Source: Muscardinus avellanarius
Taxonomy: Eukaryota > Chordata > Mammalia > Rodentia > Gliridae
Assembly: GCA_963383645.1 (NCBI GenBank)
Contig: OY726559.1
Span: forward strand, 127,265,235-127,329,234
Direction of reading: 5' to 3'
DNA length: 64,000 nucleotides
A program made the translations under genes and the position numbers. Positions 12,530-22,883 of this stretch are shown one piece after another. Numbering within the stretch: position 1 is the first letter of the stretch; the number at the start of each line of letters is the position of its first letter. The notes under the pieces were generated by a model, which did not search any database, had not been told where the DNA came from, and worked only from the letters and a program-made list of their open reading frames with translations.

Positions 12530-12632
12530 TTCAAGTTTTTTATTGTGTACATGGAGGAACTGAGGCTGAGGGAGGAAGTTACCTGAGGCATTCAGTGGAT
12601 CTGCTAGTAACTGAGCTGATGTTAGCAATGAC
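12530..12632 (+). repeat. MIR-like fragment
   Basis: ACATGGAGGAACTGAGGCTGAG followed by GAAGTTACCTGAGGCATTCAGTGG is the conserved MIR core (GAGGAAACTGAGGC, then the AAGTNACTTGCCC region). Only the core is left. Confidence 0.65.
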
Positions 12633-13724
12633 CCTAACCTCATTTGGTTTCATTAGATGGGGAAAGCCCAGCAAGCAGTGTACACATCTCTCTCTCCCAA
12701 GGACTCGGGGAGGGAGCCTCTGTCTTGCATGGTTAAGGCAACATTAACACAAACATTCAGCTGTGAGAGCCAAATGTCCAAAAATCCACTTAAGACTTGC
12801 CTCCTATCTCAGTGAAAAGGAAAGATTAAAACTTCTTTTGAAACATACCTGCCATGCATCCATCAGAAGCGAAAAATTGTTGTTCCTTATAATTTGTATC
12901 AAAGACTATTGTGGGAGAATTAGTTGGGTTTCATCTTTTCAAATGTCAACTCATATGACCCATATCTGTGTAGGCATGTGAATATAAGGTTATAACAACA
13001 TTTGAAAGTATCTTTAAAAAGTGTTTTGCCACAGTTAAAGTGTGATCAAAACACATCATTTCAGGAGTCACAATATTTATCATTTTAATATTAATAATGC
13101 CATTTTGCATAAAGCACCATACAAAAATAATTCTATTAAGGCTATAAAGATTTTGAAGCTGGAGAAAAGGGTAAAATATTCAGAATGTATCAGATAGAGA
13201 GAGGGGTAAAGAAGCGGCAATATCGCTAACGTAGAATCCTATTTCTTTCTTTTTATTTTTTTGCAGATATTTAAGGCAACCATGCATTCTCAAAGATAGA
13301 GACAAAAATCGACAAGGAAACAGAGCAATTTATTTATAAGTCATCTATCCTGCAAGTCAGTAAATGAAACCTATCCAGAAATAAACCATGTTTCATGGTT
13401 CATAACAGTGTAAATTAAGTAGTGGGATTCTTAGGGGATACTTAGAACAAAACCTTCTGAATCAGGGGCTGGTCAAGGGGAACGCATTGATAGCATTTCC
13501 CACAGCCTGATATGATGTGTTTAAGTATGATCTTTCTGTGCAAGAAAAAAAATGGATATAAAAGGAAACACTGGACCAAGGAGAGGTGTAGTGAGAAACA
13601 GAAGCATTGCCTCAGTAAGGACAGGGCTTTTCCTTCCTACCCACCCACCCCCATGCTGGGAATGGAACCCAGACCCTCACAGGGCTCTTCTGAAGAACTC
13701 TACCAGGTAGATGGCTGAAAGCAG
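12633..13724. other. gene-free, no recognised repeat
   Basis: AT-rich unique-looking sequence. A short reverse-strand tRNA-arm-like patch at about 13648-13680 (ATGCTGGGAATGGAACCC) may be a SINE remnant, too short to call. Confidence 0.4.
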
Positions 13725-13975
13725 GCTATTTGGCATGACCACAGGTTTCAAAGTTAGGCTTCTGCCCCAGTTTGAATCACAGATTTAGCTAGCAGGTGCT
13801 GGCTATGTGAGTATAGATAAATTATTATATCTGCCACAGTTTTCTCTTTTATAGTATAGGAGTAATACACATTTCTACTTCCTGAGGTAACTGCAAGATT
13901 TCAACCACATTAAAACTACACAGGGTGTAGCACAACCCTCAATAAATATTAGTTACTATTATTATGATTACTTGA
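13725..13975 (+). repeat. MIR relic
   Basis: TTTGAATCACAGATTTAGC, GCTGGCTATGTGAGTATAG, TTTCTCTTTTATAGTATAGGAG and CAATAAATATTAGTTACTATT follow the MIR order of 5' part, core and 3' tail. Strongly diverged. Confidence 0.65.
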
Positions 13976-14111
13976 GCCTTATCCCATCATTGCCCAGAAA
14001 CAATATATGTTGGATCATGTGGACCTGCGCCAGCACTATCATCATCCAAGCAGCAAAACACTCTCTGTTTCTAGTTCTTTACCTGTAAAATTGGAATAAG
14101 GCAAGTCACAT

Positions 14112-14525
14112 AGATTGGACTTGGAGATAGTTGGACCTAAATTGAAATTTCAAATGTGATTCTAGAGCCGGGCGTGGTGGTGTACGCTTGTAATCCCCGC
14201 GCTTGGGAGGCAGAGACAGGAGGACTGCGCTGGTTTGGAGCCAACCTCGCTGGCTTAAGAGACCCTGTTTCCAAATTTAAAAAAATATATAAAATAGGTC
14301 TGGAAGTGTAGCCCAGATGTAGAAGGGCTTCCGGGAACCCCAGCACCACCACCAAAAAAAAAAAAAAAAAAAAAAAAAATCTGATTCTTGAAAATTACTT
14401 ACTCTCATCTCATCCATAAAATGGGTGCAATAAACCCTTTGCAGGGTTAGCATAAGAATGAGTGGTATGTATTGTATGTGGGGGGCCCATAGATGCCAGA
14501 TAGTTAATAAAAGCTACTTCTATCT
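14112..14525 (+). repeat. MIR relic split by a SINE
   Basis: The 5' part (GATTGGACTTGGAGATAGTTGG) lies before the SINE at 14166-14379. The 3' part (CTCATCTCATCCATAAAATGGG, GCAGGGTTAGCATAAGAATG) lies after it. The MIR was therefore present before the SINE inserted. Confidence 0.62.
14166..14379 (+). repeat. B1-dID SINE, type II
   Basis: GCCGGGCGTGGTGGTGTACG left arm, shortened after GCTGGCTTAAGAGACCCTG, then ATATAAAATAGGTCTGGAAG and the type II right arm GAAGGGCTTCCGGGAACCCC, with a long pure A tail (about 25). It retains several CpG, consistent with youth. Confidence 0.93.
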
Positions 14526-14638
14526 TGATTCTTTTCCCTTTCTTCTGACTCATCAAAGGGATACAGTTTTCTCTTACTCTCAAATAACAGATATAATTTT
14601 AGTTTGATTACACATAATCTTTAAAATTTTCAAAATAG

Positions 14639-14838
14639 CCGGGCATGGTGGCACACACTTGTAATCCCCGCACTTGGGAGGCGGAGACAGGAGGATCACA
14701 CAAGTTCAAAGCCAGCTGCGCTGGCTTAGGAGACCCTGTTTCCAAATAAAAAGTATAAAATAGGACTGGAAGTGTAGCCCAGAGATAGAAGGGCTTCCAG
14801 GAACCCCAGTACCACCAAAATAAATAAATAAATAATAA
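14639..14838 (+). repeat. B1-dID SINE, type II
   Basis: AGCCGGGCATGGTGGCACAC, CTGCGCTGGCTTAGGAGACC and GAAGGGCTTCCAGGAACCCC are diagnostic of type II. The tail is (AAAT)n. It lies about 260 bases from the previous type II copy in the same orientation. AAAATTTT lies on both sides. Confidence 0.92.
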
Positions 14839-15498
14839 AATTTTTAAAACATTCTTTATATCCTATTCAGCATATCTTCATATTCAGAATGATTCTGGGA
14901 AGAAACATTCAGCATGTGTTTTTGCTTTACTTTTGTGGCTGATTTCTAACCTATTTAAAAGCACAATTCATCTTAATAAATGGGCCCTCCCATCCCTTCA
15001 CAGAATGACTGCTTTCTCCTATTGGAACTCAAGCATTTTGTACTTTCTAAAGCACATTCACCAGGCCAAACAAATGCTGTACCCAGGAAGACATTTAAGA
15101 TTTCTCCATAACATGGGAGCTTAAATGTTCAGAATTGTTTCAATTACTTACTGCATTGACAAGATGTCTCAAACTTGAAAAGCCAATGTTGCTATCCCTT
15201 AAAATAGATTTTTCCAAATGCTTAATAAAGTCTAGCTCTCATTTGCTTGCTTGGGAGACTCTGTGAGTTAGTATAGGCTCACTTGTAATGATGGCAGAGC
15301 AGGAGGAGAACTTCTGGATCCCAGGGCTCTGGGTAGAATGGTATGTTGCAATTCTTTAATTTCATAGAAATCAACATGTCTAATTCCTATATAAATTGAT
15401 GAATCAAGACTGTGCATTCAAAAATGGAGTAAAATAACATGTTTTTTCCTCTAAAATAAAAGTTATCTAACAATCCTTGTTTAAAATCCTCATTGGTA

Positions 15499-15703
15499 AG
15501 CTGGGCATAGTGGCACACACTTGTAATCCCAGCATTTGGGAGGCTGAGACAGGAGGATCACAGTTCGCAGCCAGCCTCAGCTACTTAGTGAGGCTCTTTG
15601 CAACTCAGTGAGATCCTCTTTCAAAATAAAGAATAAAAATATAGGGCTGGGGGTATAGCTCAAAGGTAGAATGCCCCTGGGTTCCATCCCCATTACTGCA
15701 AAA

Positions 15704-15736
<33 letters not shown>
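15499..15736 (+). repeat. B1-dID SINE, type I, with (TAA)n tail and perfect TSD
   Basis: Full type I dimer followed by a (TAA)n microsatellite of about 12 units that grew from its tail. AATCCTCATTGGTA is repeated exactly at 15485-15498 and 15737-15750, a 14-bp perfect target-site duplication. This is one of the clearest insertions in the window. Confidence 0.97.
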
Positions 15737-15739
<3 letters not shown>

Positions 15740-15789
15740 CCTCATTGGTACAACTGGGATAGAAATGGCTGAGAAATCTTTAACGGGAA

Positions 15790-16690
15790 TCTCACGACTC
15801 TAGTTGCTGGTAAAACCATGCCACACTCATCCTCAAAAATGCTCTGACTTCCCTTTCAATAAAGCCCAAACCCAGAGCTCTTTCTGATTTAGCTTCACGC
15901 AACTCTTCCAAACATTTCTCCAAAGATGAATCTTCCTTCAATAGCCATAGCTCACTGCTCTCCCGGTACAGAGTGCAACTCCATTCTTCTTCATCTTTGG
16001 CTGTTTTCATGAAGGTCCTTCCTATCCTTTATCCACTGGGCTCCTACTTATTCTGCAAAGACAACTCCAAAGCCATTTTCTTACTATGTGAACTTTGCTA
16101 CTTTCCCTAGTTGGAATGGCTTATATATACATCATGCCACATTCCTGCTTGAAACATATGGATGACTTGCTATTGAACTTGGACTAAAGACCACGACCCA
16201 ACCCAACTTACACATTCCCCAGGGTATGGGTCCTGCACAGTGCCCCTCATGGGCTGAATTCCAGCCTCCCTGGCCATTCTCTCATCTACCCAAGCATGCA
16301 AAGCTACCCTTCACCCCAGGCCGGTCTTGTGCATGCCATTCCTTAAGCCCAGAGTCCCTTTCCCATCCTTACCTTATTTTACCTCGTTAACTCCTATTTT
16401 TCTTTTCTAAAGATCTCAGCTCAGTCATCTTTCCCTAAGGAAAACTTCCTTGAACTCTGTGACAAGGTCAAAAGTTCCTCTGTAAAAGTTTCTGGTAGCA
16501 ACCTATCTTCCATCTTTAACATTTATATCTCAGTCATAATTTTATATTTGTGTGGCTATGTGTGAGGATTTGACTCAACATCTGTTTCCACATTAGGCAG
16601 GATTCCTGTCTACATTTGTTCAACAGTGGATCCCAGGTACCTAATGTACTGCCTGATGCATGATGGGAACCATAATATCATCACTATTTG
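15790..16690 (+). mobile_element. LINE-2 relic, 3' region
   Basis: CCAAACCCAGAGCTCTTTCTG, CCTTCCTATCC, GTCTTGTGCATGCCATTCC, AAGATCTCAGCTCAGTCATC, AAAACTTCCTTGAACTCTGTG and TTGTTCAACAGTGGATCCCAGG occur in LINE-2 order (ORF2 C-terminal region and 3' UTR). No frame is open throughout. It is an ancient inactive fossil. Confidence 0.72.
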
Positions 16691-16799
16691 TCAGATGAGA
16701 CAATGAAGAGAACTAATAATAGTAGGGCAGATTCAATCCTGTACAGCATTAGTGTCCGTATAGTAACAATAAGGGGCCACGTTTCTTCACAGGTTCCTT

Positions 16800-17172
16800 T
16801 TTATTGCTCCTGTTTCCATGGGTTGCCTGTTGTCTGAATCTATTGGACAAGAGGCTGCTGCAGATGGATTGAACATAACCCCTAGGTCTCCTGCACTGGA
16901 GACAGCCATGTTAGAGGCAGAACTTGGTTGGTGGGGGCATGGTTGGGTATGTGTTCCAGGTGCCACCCAGCTGCAGCATCTGGCCTGTCCCCCTCTCTGC
17001 CCTTTTTGCTCTCTGCGTGATGCCCTAAGGATTTCTAGCCTCAGCTTCTGTCTGGAGCCAGGGCAGAATGGACTGTCTCTTGATCTAGACCAAAATCTCA
17101 GGGAGCAAATAAAACCTTTCTTCCTCTAACTTTTGCATGTCAGGTGTTTGGGTCACAGTGGAGAGAATGCTG
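16800..17172 (+). mobile_element. LTR relic, ERVL/MaLR-like
   Basis: The right end (AATAAAACCTTTCTTCCTC, CATGTCAGGTGTTTGGGTCA, GATTGAAAC) matches the same LTR 3' pattern as the element at 7120-7580. The left end is eroded, so the start is approximate. No internal viral genes are present. Confidence 0.5.
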
Positions 17173-17174
17173 AT

Positions 17175-17290
17175 TGAAACAAAGACTCTCAAAGGCAGGT
17201 GCTGCTGGTCATATTTTATCTCCAGTACCTGTCCCCATGCCTGGCTCCTAGCACAGGGTGTGGCACCAATAGGTGCACTAAATGTCTACA
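17175..17290 (+). mobile_element. LINE-2 3' end fragment
   Basis: AGGCAGGTGCTGCTGGTC, CCAGTACCTGTCCCCATGCC and TAGCACAGGGTGTGGCACCA match the LINE-2 terminal wording (…AGGGCAGGGAC…, CCCAGTACCTAGCACAGTGCCTGG…). Confidence 0.6.
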
Positions 17291-17912
17291 GAAATGCAAG
17301 TACCCAAGTTCCCTGGCATGCTTATCACTTGCCTAATTTGTGTGACTGTGAAAGTCATGTCAGCCATCCATACATAACCCGGGATTTACAGCAGCATCCA
17401 CAGCAGGTTTCAAGGACTTTGTAAGGCCAGAAAAGGAAGAAGGAATCACAGAGAAGCTACAGCTCCCCAGAGCAAGGGGACCAAGAACAACCAGTGTCTT
17501 GCTGATGAAGCAGCACACCACATGCCTCAGACTGGATATAGAAGCCCAGGAGGTTCACAGGAGTGCCCGAGCCCCCATCCAATTATCAATTGTGGAGTGA
17601 ACTCTGCTGGCCTGGGAGTTTATTCCAGGTATAACTAAGTACACAGAAAATGAAACCGATTTTGTGGCTTAGAATTATCTGTCTTCCTCATAAAAGTGCA
17701 CATACACATACACACATAAAGGTTTCCTTCTAATTTCAGAGAATTTCTGATCACCAGGTATACCCATCGGCTCTATACTCTCATCTCAATGGCCTTACGC
17801 AATTCAGGTCAAGAACTCCCAGCTTAATGTATAAAGTAGAATAGCCCAAGATATTTAGAATATGCAAGGGTTAATTCTATGTGTACATGGAAAGGAGTCA
17901 AAATTTCTAAAC
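17291..17912. other. gene-free, no recognised repeat
   Basis: Unique-looking. Contains a short imperfect (CA)n near 17700. Nothing else is recognised. Confidence 0.4.
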
Positions 17913-18111
17913 AAAGCCAGGTGTGGTGGCACATGCTTGTAATCTCAGTACTTGGGAGGCTGAGAGAGGAGGATCGTAGGTTTGCAGTCAGCCTCAGCTA
18001 CTTAGTGAGGCCCTCTGCAGCTTAGTGACACCCTCTTTCAAAACAAACAAACAAACAAACAAACAAAAAGAAATGTTGGGGTGTATGTAGAAATAGAATG
18101 CCCCTGGGTTC

Positions 18112-18150
<39 letters not shown>
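17913..18150 (+). repeat. B1-dID SINE, type I, with linker (ACAA)n and tail (CA)n
   Basis: GCCAGGTGTGGTGGCACATG left arm. The inter-arm linker has expanded to (CAAA)n at about 18041-18066. The right arm is diverged, and a (CA)n of about 19 units follows at 18113-18150. Two microsatellites have thus grown from the two A-rich parts of one SINE. Confidence 0.9.
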
Positions 18151-18153
<3 letters not shown>

Positions 18154-18980
18154 CTGTTCTCTTATAGGCTCACCGAGGCTGACAAAAATAAAGGTTTAAC
18201 AAAGACTTATATGTCTTGGGCCAAAGGTGGGGCATACTGTCTGACTAGGGATTTATGCCTCCCACCTCCAGGTGCCTAAGGCCATCTAAAAGATGTTGTC
18301 TCAATTCCCAGATACTAAGATTTTAGGTACTCTAGTAATTTTTGTGAGGACAAAGAGACAGAATATTTGAAATTAGGGCTGCCCCAGAAAACCTGGCCAC
18401 ATGATTATCTTCATTAAACTAAATCACTTCAAATCAGATGGGTATACACCTGGATTTCTCAATGAACTAGTTGATTAAATCTCAAAGACTATCAAATTGT
18501 GAATGTAGGTGTGGAGGCAGGGGAAGGGAGGAAAACAGCTAGGGATGAATTAACTTTTAGTCCAGGTCAGAGAGAGGCAAGCAAAGCCCTGCAGAAGGAG
18601 AACCATACTCGGGGGCCCAGGGACAGGCTGGAGGGTCAGCAGTCCAGGCAGATCCAGCAGCCAGAACCCAAGGAGTGAGGAGGGTCAAGAAACAGAATAG
18701 AAGGGAGGCAGGGAGCAGAGCAAGGGGCGGAGAGATGCTGAGGTCAGCCCAGGTCCACAGCTCTCTGCAGACCAGCTAGGGGGAAATCTTAGGAGCTAGG
18801 CCACGCCCCCTCAGGTGCCTCCCAAGGGCACCAGACCCCAGGGAGCCATACTGGAAGGAGTGCCAGTGGGAGGAAGTGGCCTGACAGAGGATCCAGCTCC
18901 CAACCTGCAGAGACACTTGAGTGCGGAGGTGAATTTAGGGACCACTCTGTGGATCTCCAGCACTTTATACCCCCACGATT
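18151..18980. other. gene-free; GC-rich purine block at 18580-18960
   Basis: From 18580 to 18960 the sequence is much richer in G and C than its surroundings. It includes CTAGGCCACGCCCCCTCAGG, an Sp/KLF-type GC box, and several CAGG-rich stretches. No open frame looks coding. It may be a regulatory block or an unrecognised old LTR. Confidence 0.35.
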
Positions 18981-18984
18981 GAGC

Positions 18985-19062
18985 AGCATGAAATCCCAGG
19001 AGATCAGCTTTGAAGCTGGGCTTTGCTATGTACTAGCTTTGTGATCTTGAAAAAATCACTAA
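18985..19062 (+). repeat. MIR 5' fragment
   Basis: TTGAAGCTGGGCTTTGCTATG, then ACTAGCTTTGTGATCTTG, then ATCACTAAC matches the MIR 5'-core wording. Confidence 0.55.
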
Positions 19063-19105
19063 CATCAGGGTGGAACACACAACACCGATTGCCAGCTGTA
19101 GTCCT

Positions 19106-19351
19106 GGTTTTTTTTTTGTTTTGTTTTTTTTTGTTTTGTTTTTTTTTGTGTGTGTGTGTGTGTTACTGAGGACTGAACGAACACAGGGGCGTTCTATCTC
19201 CGAGCTTTCCAGACCTATTTTATACTTTATTTGGAAACAGGGTCTCACTAGTTGCTGAGAGCCTCACTAAGTAGCTGAGGCTGGCTTCGAACCTGTGCGA
19301 TCCTCCTGTCTCAGCCTCTCAAGCACAGAGATTACAAGCGTGCGCCACCAC
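19106..19351 (-). repeat. B1-dID SINE with a compound T/G/GT tail
   Basis: The T-rich start (alternating T runs and single G, then (GT)n at 19149-19163) leads into ACTGAGGACTGAACGAACAC, linker and left arm ending ATTACAAGCGTGCGCCACCACG. It runs straight into a second partial copy, with no unique spacer. Confidence 0.88.
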
Positions 19352-19484
19352 GCTTTGAAACAGGGTCTCACTAACAAGTGGAGAGCCTCGCTAAGTTGCT
19401 GAGGCTGACCTTGAACTTGCAATCTTCCTGTCTTATCCTCCCAAGTACTAAGATTATAGGCGTGTTCTACCATACCTGATTTAT
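19352..19484 (-). repeat. truncated second SINE left arm, head-to-tail
   Basis: Starts directly with TTGAAACAGGGTCTCACTAAC and ends TTATAGGCGTGTTCTACCATACC: only the B1-like arm, more diverged than its neighbour. It is either an older copy into which the 19106 element inserted, or the remainder after unequal exchange. Confidence 0.8.
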
Positions 19485-19602
19485 GTGTTGACTTCTTAAG
19501 AAAAAATTTTATTCTTAATAAGAATTTTTAGAATTATTTAATGAGCCCAAAATTATAATAAAAACAATTTTTAGATAATAAATACTTTAAATATATGTAT
19601 GA

Positions 19603-19800
19603 AGCTGGACGTGGTGGTGCATGCTTGTAATCCCAGTACTCAGGAGACTGAGACAGGAGGACCACAAGTTCACAGCCAACCTCAGCTACTTAGTGAGACC
19701 CTCTGCAACTTAGTGAGACCTTGTTTCAGATAAAAGAATTAAAAATAGAGCTGGGGTGTAAAATGCCCTTGAGTCAATCTCTAGTACCACAAAAATAAAA
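19603..19800 (+). repeat. B1-dID SINE, type I
   Basis: AGCTGGACGTGGTGGTGCATG left arm, AGATAAAAGAATTAAAAATA linker, shortened right arm and AAAATAAAAAAA tail. AT-rich words (ATATATGTATG and ATTATGTATG) flank it and may be an eroded target-site duplication. Confidence 0.9.
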
Positions 19801-20289
19801 AAATTATGTATGTATGTAATTGTAGGTATTTTTAGAATACACACCTCCCCTCACTAGTTTACTTTCAAAAGGGTCCCAATTGGGTGACTCAGTCTCTAAG
19901 CTCTGGTTTGACTATCTGGAAAAACAAAATAGATTCTTTTGCAAGAAGTCTTTTTTAAATTTTTTTAGTGGAATATATATGTATATACATACATATATAT
20001 AAAGAACCCGCAGAATACTTATAATTCTCTTTTTCATGCAAATTTCCTTCGTAGGCTTTCTTAGAAAACTGTCTGGGGGAATGAAAAGATGTGGTCTCAG
20101 CAGGAAGAGGGGTTCAGGAACTAGCACTAAGCCCCTCCCTAAGCCACCCACTCCCCCAGGCCCACTGCTGCTTGGGCTTCTGCTTCTCCCTGAGCTTAAG
20201 GAAATAAAAAAGAAAAAAAGTTCAGTGGGGGGCAGAGATAGCAAAGCAGCCAGCACTTCTAACAAGTTCACCTAATCCAGAGTGCTGGT

Positions 20290-21690
20290 TCACTTAATCT
20301 CCACACCAGGGCTATGACACCTTTGATTCCTGTCCCTCCCTATACCACACCCCTGCCTGACAGCCCCATTGCAGATGAGTTCTTGCACTCTGAGTCCTAC
20401 CTGACCAAGGAGACTCAGCAGATTGATGTAACCAACTTTGCAGAGACAGAGCTGCAGGCATGCCTCCCTTGGCACTGTGGGAGAGGTGTTCATGCCACAG
20501 CCCACCTCAGGGGTGCCGCCCAGGGCCAGCTTGCTAGCTGACCTTAGGAAGCCAGAGGGCAGTCAATACAAGGACTTCACCAGTGCCCAGGACTCCTATG
20601 GCACACTCTGCCCATCAGCGAAGACACTTCAAGGTCAGGCGGGTGACAGCATGATGGCTCTGGATTTGAGATGCCACCAAGCTGTGGCTGAGGACCCAGG
20701 ACACAGTCTCACTGCGCAGAGGCATTTCTTGAAATTATTTCTTCACAACTGAAGGAAGAGCTCAATTTAAAACCTTCCAGCACCTCAGAACACAAAGGAG
20801 AGCAGCCCCTCATCACTCTTTGAAACTGGCAGCAAATGTCCCAGCATGTGTGTGTGTGCTTGTGCTTGGTAGATGGACAGCCCTGTGGACTCGGCAGATT
20901 AGACTGTGAGGAGGTTGCTCAAAACTTGTTCTGGAAGCACCGCTCTCAGAAAGAAGCCTCACAAAGTGGCCATTGGGAAACAGGACAGGGATCCCAGCCT
21001 GTTCCTGAAGAGCTGGAATTTCCTCTCACACTCAAGCCTGACCCGTGCAGAGGATTATTTTAGAGCAAGTGAGGAAACACTGCAGAGAGGATGGTCTGCC
21101 CAGTCATGGCTCAGAAGCAGTGCTTGGTAGAGAAGGCTTCAGCTCACACCGGGCCGGCGGCAGGAGGTCCCCAGGTGCACACTGCATGTCACGGCTCTGG
21201 ACTGGCCGGCAGCCTCTGACAGCTCATGACGCAGCTGGCGCCAGAGGAGTACTCCAGGCAGAGGAGATCTGTGAAGGCCACAGAGACACCAGTTTGGTGG
21301 AGTAAAAGACCAGAGATTCTTCCTCTGCTCAAACAGGACCTGCCTCTTGCTTTGAGATCTCCACATCAGCCACTACGTTCCCTGGCCCCTGCTCCCCAGC
21401 TACAGAGTTGTGTGGAGTGTCCAGCCAGCCTGAGCAGGTGAGAGGCATCTTCAATGTCTCCCCTCCCCCAACTGCCAGCATCTGGAAGTGTCTGTAGCCT
21501 GCACTTGGTCTCCATGAATAAATCTGTCAAGCCACTCTTCCTCGCTCCAGGTGTGTCTTCCCAGCCTGCACAGCTGGGCCATGTCTCCCATGGACTCTGG
21601 CTTACTTTCCTGGGACCAACATCAGGCCTTGTCTTGGCCAACCCTCTGCTGCCAAGGACTAGACTCTCAGTCCTGTCCCTTTAGCAACAG
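20290..21690 (+). pseudogene. protein-like, frame-broken block; possible retropseudogene of unidentified gene
   Basis: This is the most GC-rich kilobase-scale stretch around and the only place with plausible protein wording. The reading moves between frames. 20314-20460 (frame 1) gives DSPIADEFLHSESYLTKETQ; about 20460-20690 (frame 2) gives GSQYKDFTSAQDSYG; 20701-20820 (frame 1) gives FLEIISSQLKEELNLKPSS and then a stop; about 20890-21100 (frame 2) gives SLFLKSWNFLSHSSLTRAED; and 21217-21441 returns to frame 1. Interrupting stops and frame changes, together with amino-acid-like composition, suggest an old broken coding copy. I do not recognise the parent. There is no clear A tail or flanking repeat, so a decayed exon cluster or chance GC-rich frames remain possible. 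Confidence 0.3.
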
Positions 21691-22039
21691 ACTAGGGTCC
21701 TGGTTGCCCAGAGCAGGCCAGTCAGCACCCAGCCTCAAATGTTACTAAGGCCAGGTAATTCCAGTGGGCACACACTGTCCTCAGCTCAGACCCTCTGATA
21801 TCCATGCAACTCAAATCAAGCCTAAGTATGCCATGTTCCTTTGGACACCATGACTGGAGTCCAGTTCTCTTCCAAGCCAACCATACAGCTGGGGTAGTCC
21901 CTGGCTCTGGTCCCCACTTCCTAGCCTGAACCATGCACAGTCCCCTACCTGGCCCCTGATCATCCCCCTCTGCCTCCCTATCCCATGACTGCGGTTTCCT
22001 GAACATGCTGTCCTCTCTTGTTCTATCTCTTTCCAACTC

Positions 22040-22300
22040 ACTTTACCCTGCCTCATTCAGCTCAGCTGTCACCTCTTACATGAAGACTTTCCACTTATTC
22101 TCTGGTTCCCCTGTCCCCACAAAAACAACTTCTCCCTCCTTGCTCCCTATACAGGACCACGCCACAGGACTCAGCCCCGAAATGCTTTCCAGCGCCCTGT
22201 GCTCTCCCATCTATTCCTGCTTGCTGGACTGTGGCTCCTAGAGGCAGGCACTCATCAGCCTCCTCTCTTTCCCTAACACCTAGCACAGTGCCAGTGCTCA
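22040..22300 (+). mobile_element. LINE-2 3' region relic
   Basis: CATTCAGCTCAGCTGTCACC, CTCTTACATGAAGACTTTCC, TGGACTGTGGCTCCTAGAGG and AACACCTAGCACAGTGCCAG are LINE-2 3' landmarks in order. Confidence 0.7.
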
Positions 22301-22378
22301 GTACAGATGCTCCTCAACTTAAGATGCATTTACATCCCATCAGAAAATTGAAAATGTCCTAAGTCAGAAATGCATTTA
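22301..22378 (+). mobile_element. Tigger-like DNA transposon end fragment
   Basis: AGATGCTCCTCAACTTAAGATG, CATTTACATCCCATCAG and CCTAAGTCAGAAATGCATTTAA match the terminal wording of a mammalian Tigger-type (Tc1/mariner) element. Only the end is left. The same family is seen more fully at 40255-40855. Confidence 0.55.
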
Positions 22379-22470
22379 AGTTGGGTGTGTTGGCACACAC
22401 ATCTGTAAGCCCAGTACTTGGGAAGTTGAGACAGGAGGATCTAAGTTTCAAGATCAGCCTCAACAACTTG
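22379..22470 (+). repeat. B1-like left arm fragment
   Basis: TTGGGTGTGTTGGCACACAC, then CCCAGTACTTGGGAAG, then AGACAGGAGGATCTAAG is the left arm only. No dID right arm follows; the sequence runs into the A-tailed block. Confidence 0.75.
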
Positions 22471-22840
22471 GCTGGGAGGTCACAGGCATGCACACCTGTC
22501 CTCAGCTACAGGATGTGTGGAGGCTGTACCTGTCAGAAGATTAACACTGCCTGCCCCATGGGCTGGGCTTCCATGCTCCAACCACAACTGGGGCTATTTG
22601 GACCTCTGGCATAGAGGACAAGCCAAAGGCTTCTATGTTGGCTTCATCAAAATAGCCCAACCTCAGGCCCAAAGCAGGGGCAGTGTGGGGATGGTATCAC
22701 CAGTACACAGCGGAGGCCAGGATTGGATGGTCTCATTGTAATAGAACTATCTCCAGCACAGCCCACACAAACAAAAGGTGGCTGATGAAAATGGGGAGGG
22801 CCAAGGCCAAGGAGTGCCCTGGGAATCTGTCCTCTCTGTT

Positions 22841-22880
<40 letters not shown>
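22471..22880 (+). other. A-tailed unidentified block (possible retrocopy)
   Basis: About 370 bases of moderately GC-rich sequence end in an uninterrupted run of about 38 A (22843-22880). A run this long and pure marks a young reverse-transcribed 3' end. The sequence before it is not the dID right arm, and I recognise no gene in it. It could be a short retropseudogene or an unusual SINE-led chimera. Flanking direct repeats were not evident. Confidence 0.35.

Positions 22881-22883
<3 letters not shown>

Noticed and set aside
14290..14345. tRNA gene-like A and B box in SINE right arms
   Set aside because: The arm lacks a cloverleaf because the middle is deleted. It is a SINE component, not a tRNA gene.
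22843..22880. Poly-lysine open frames
   Set aside because: Produced by reading through the pure A tract.
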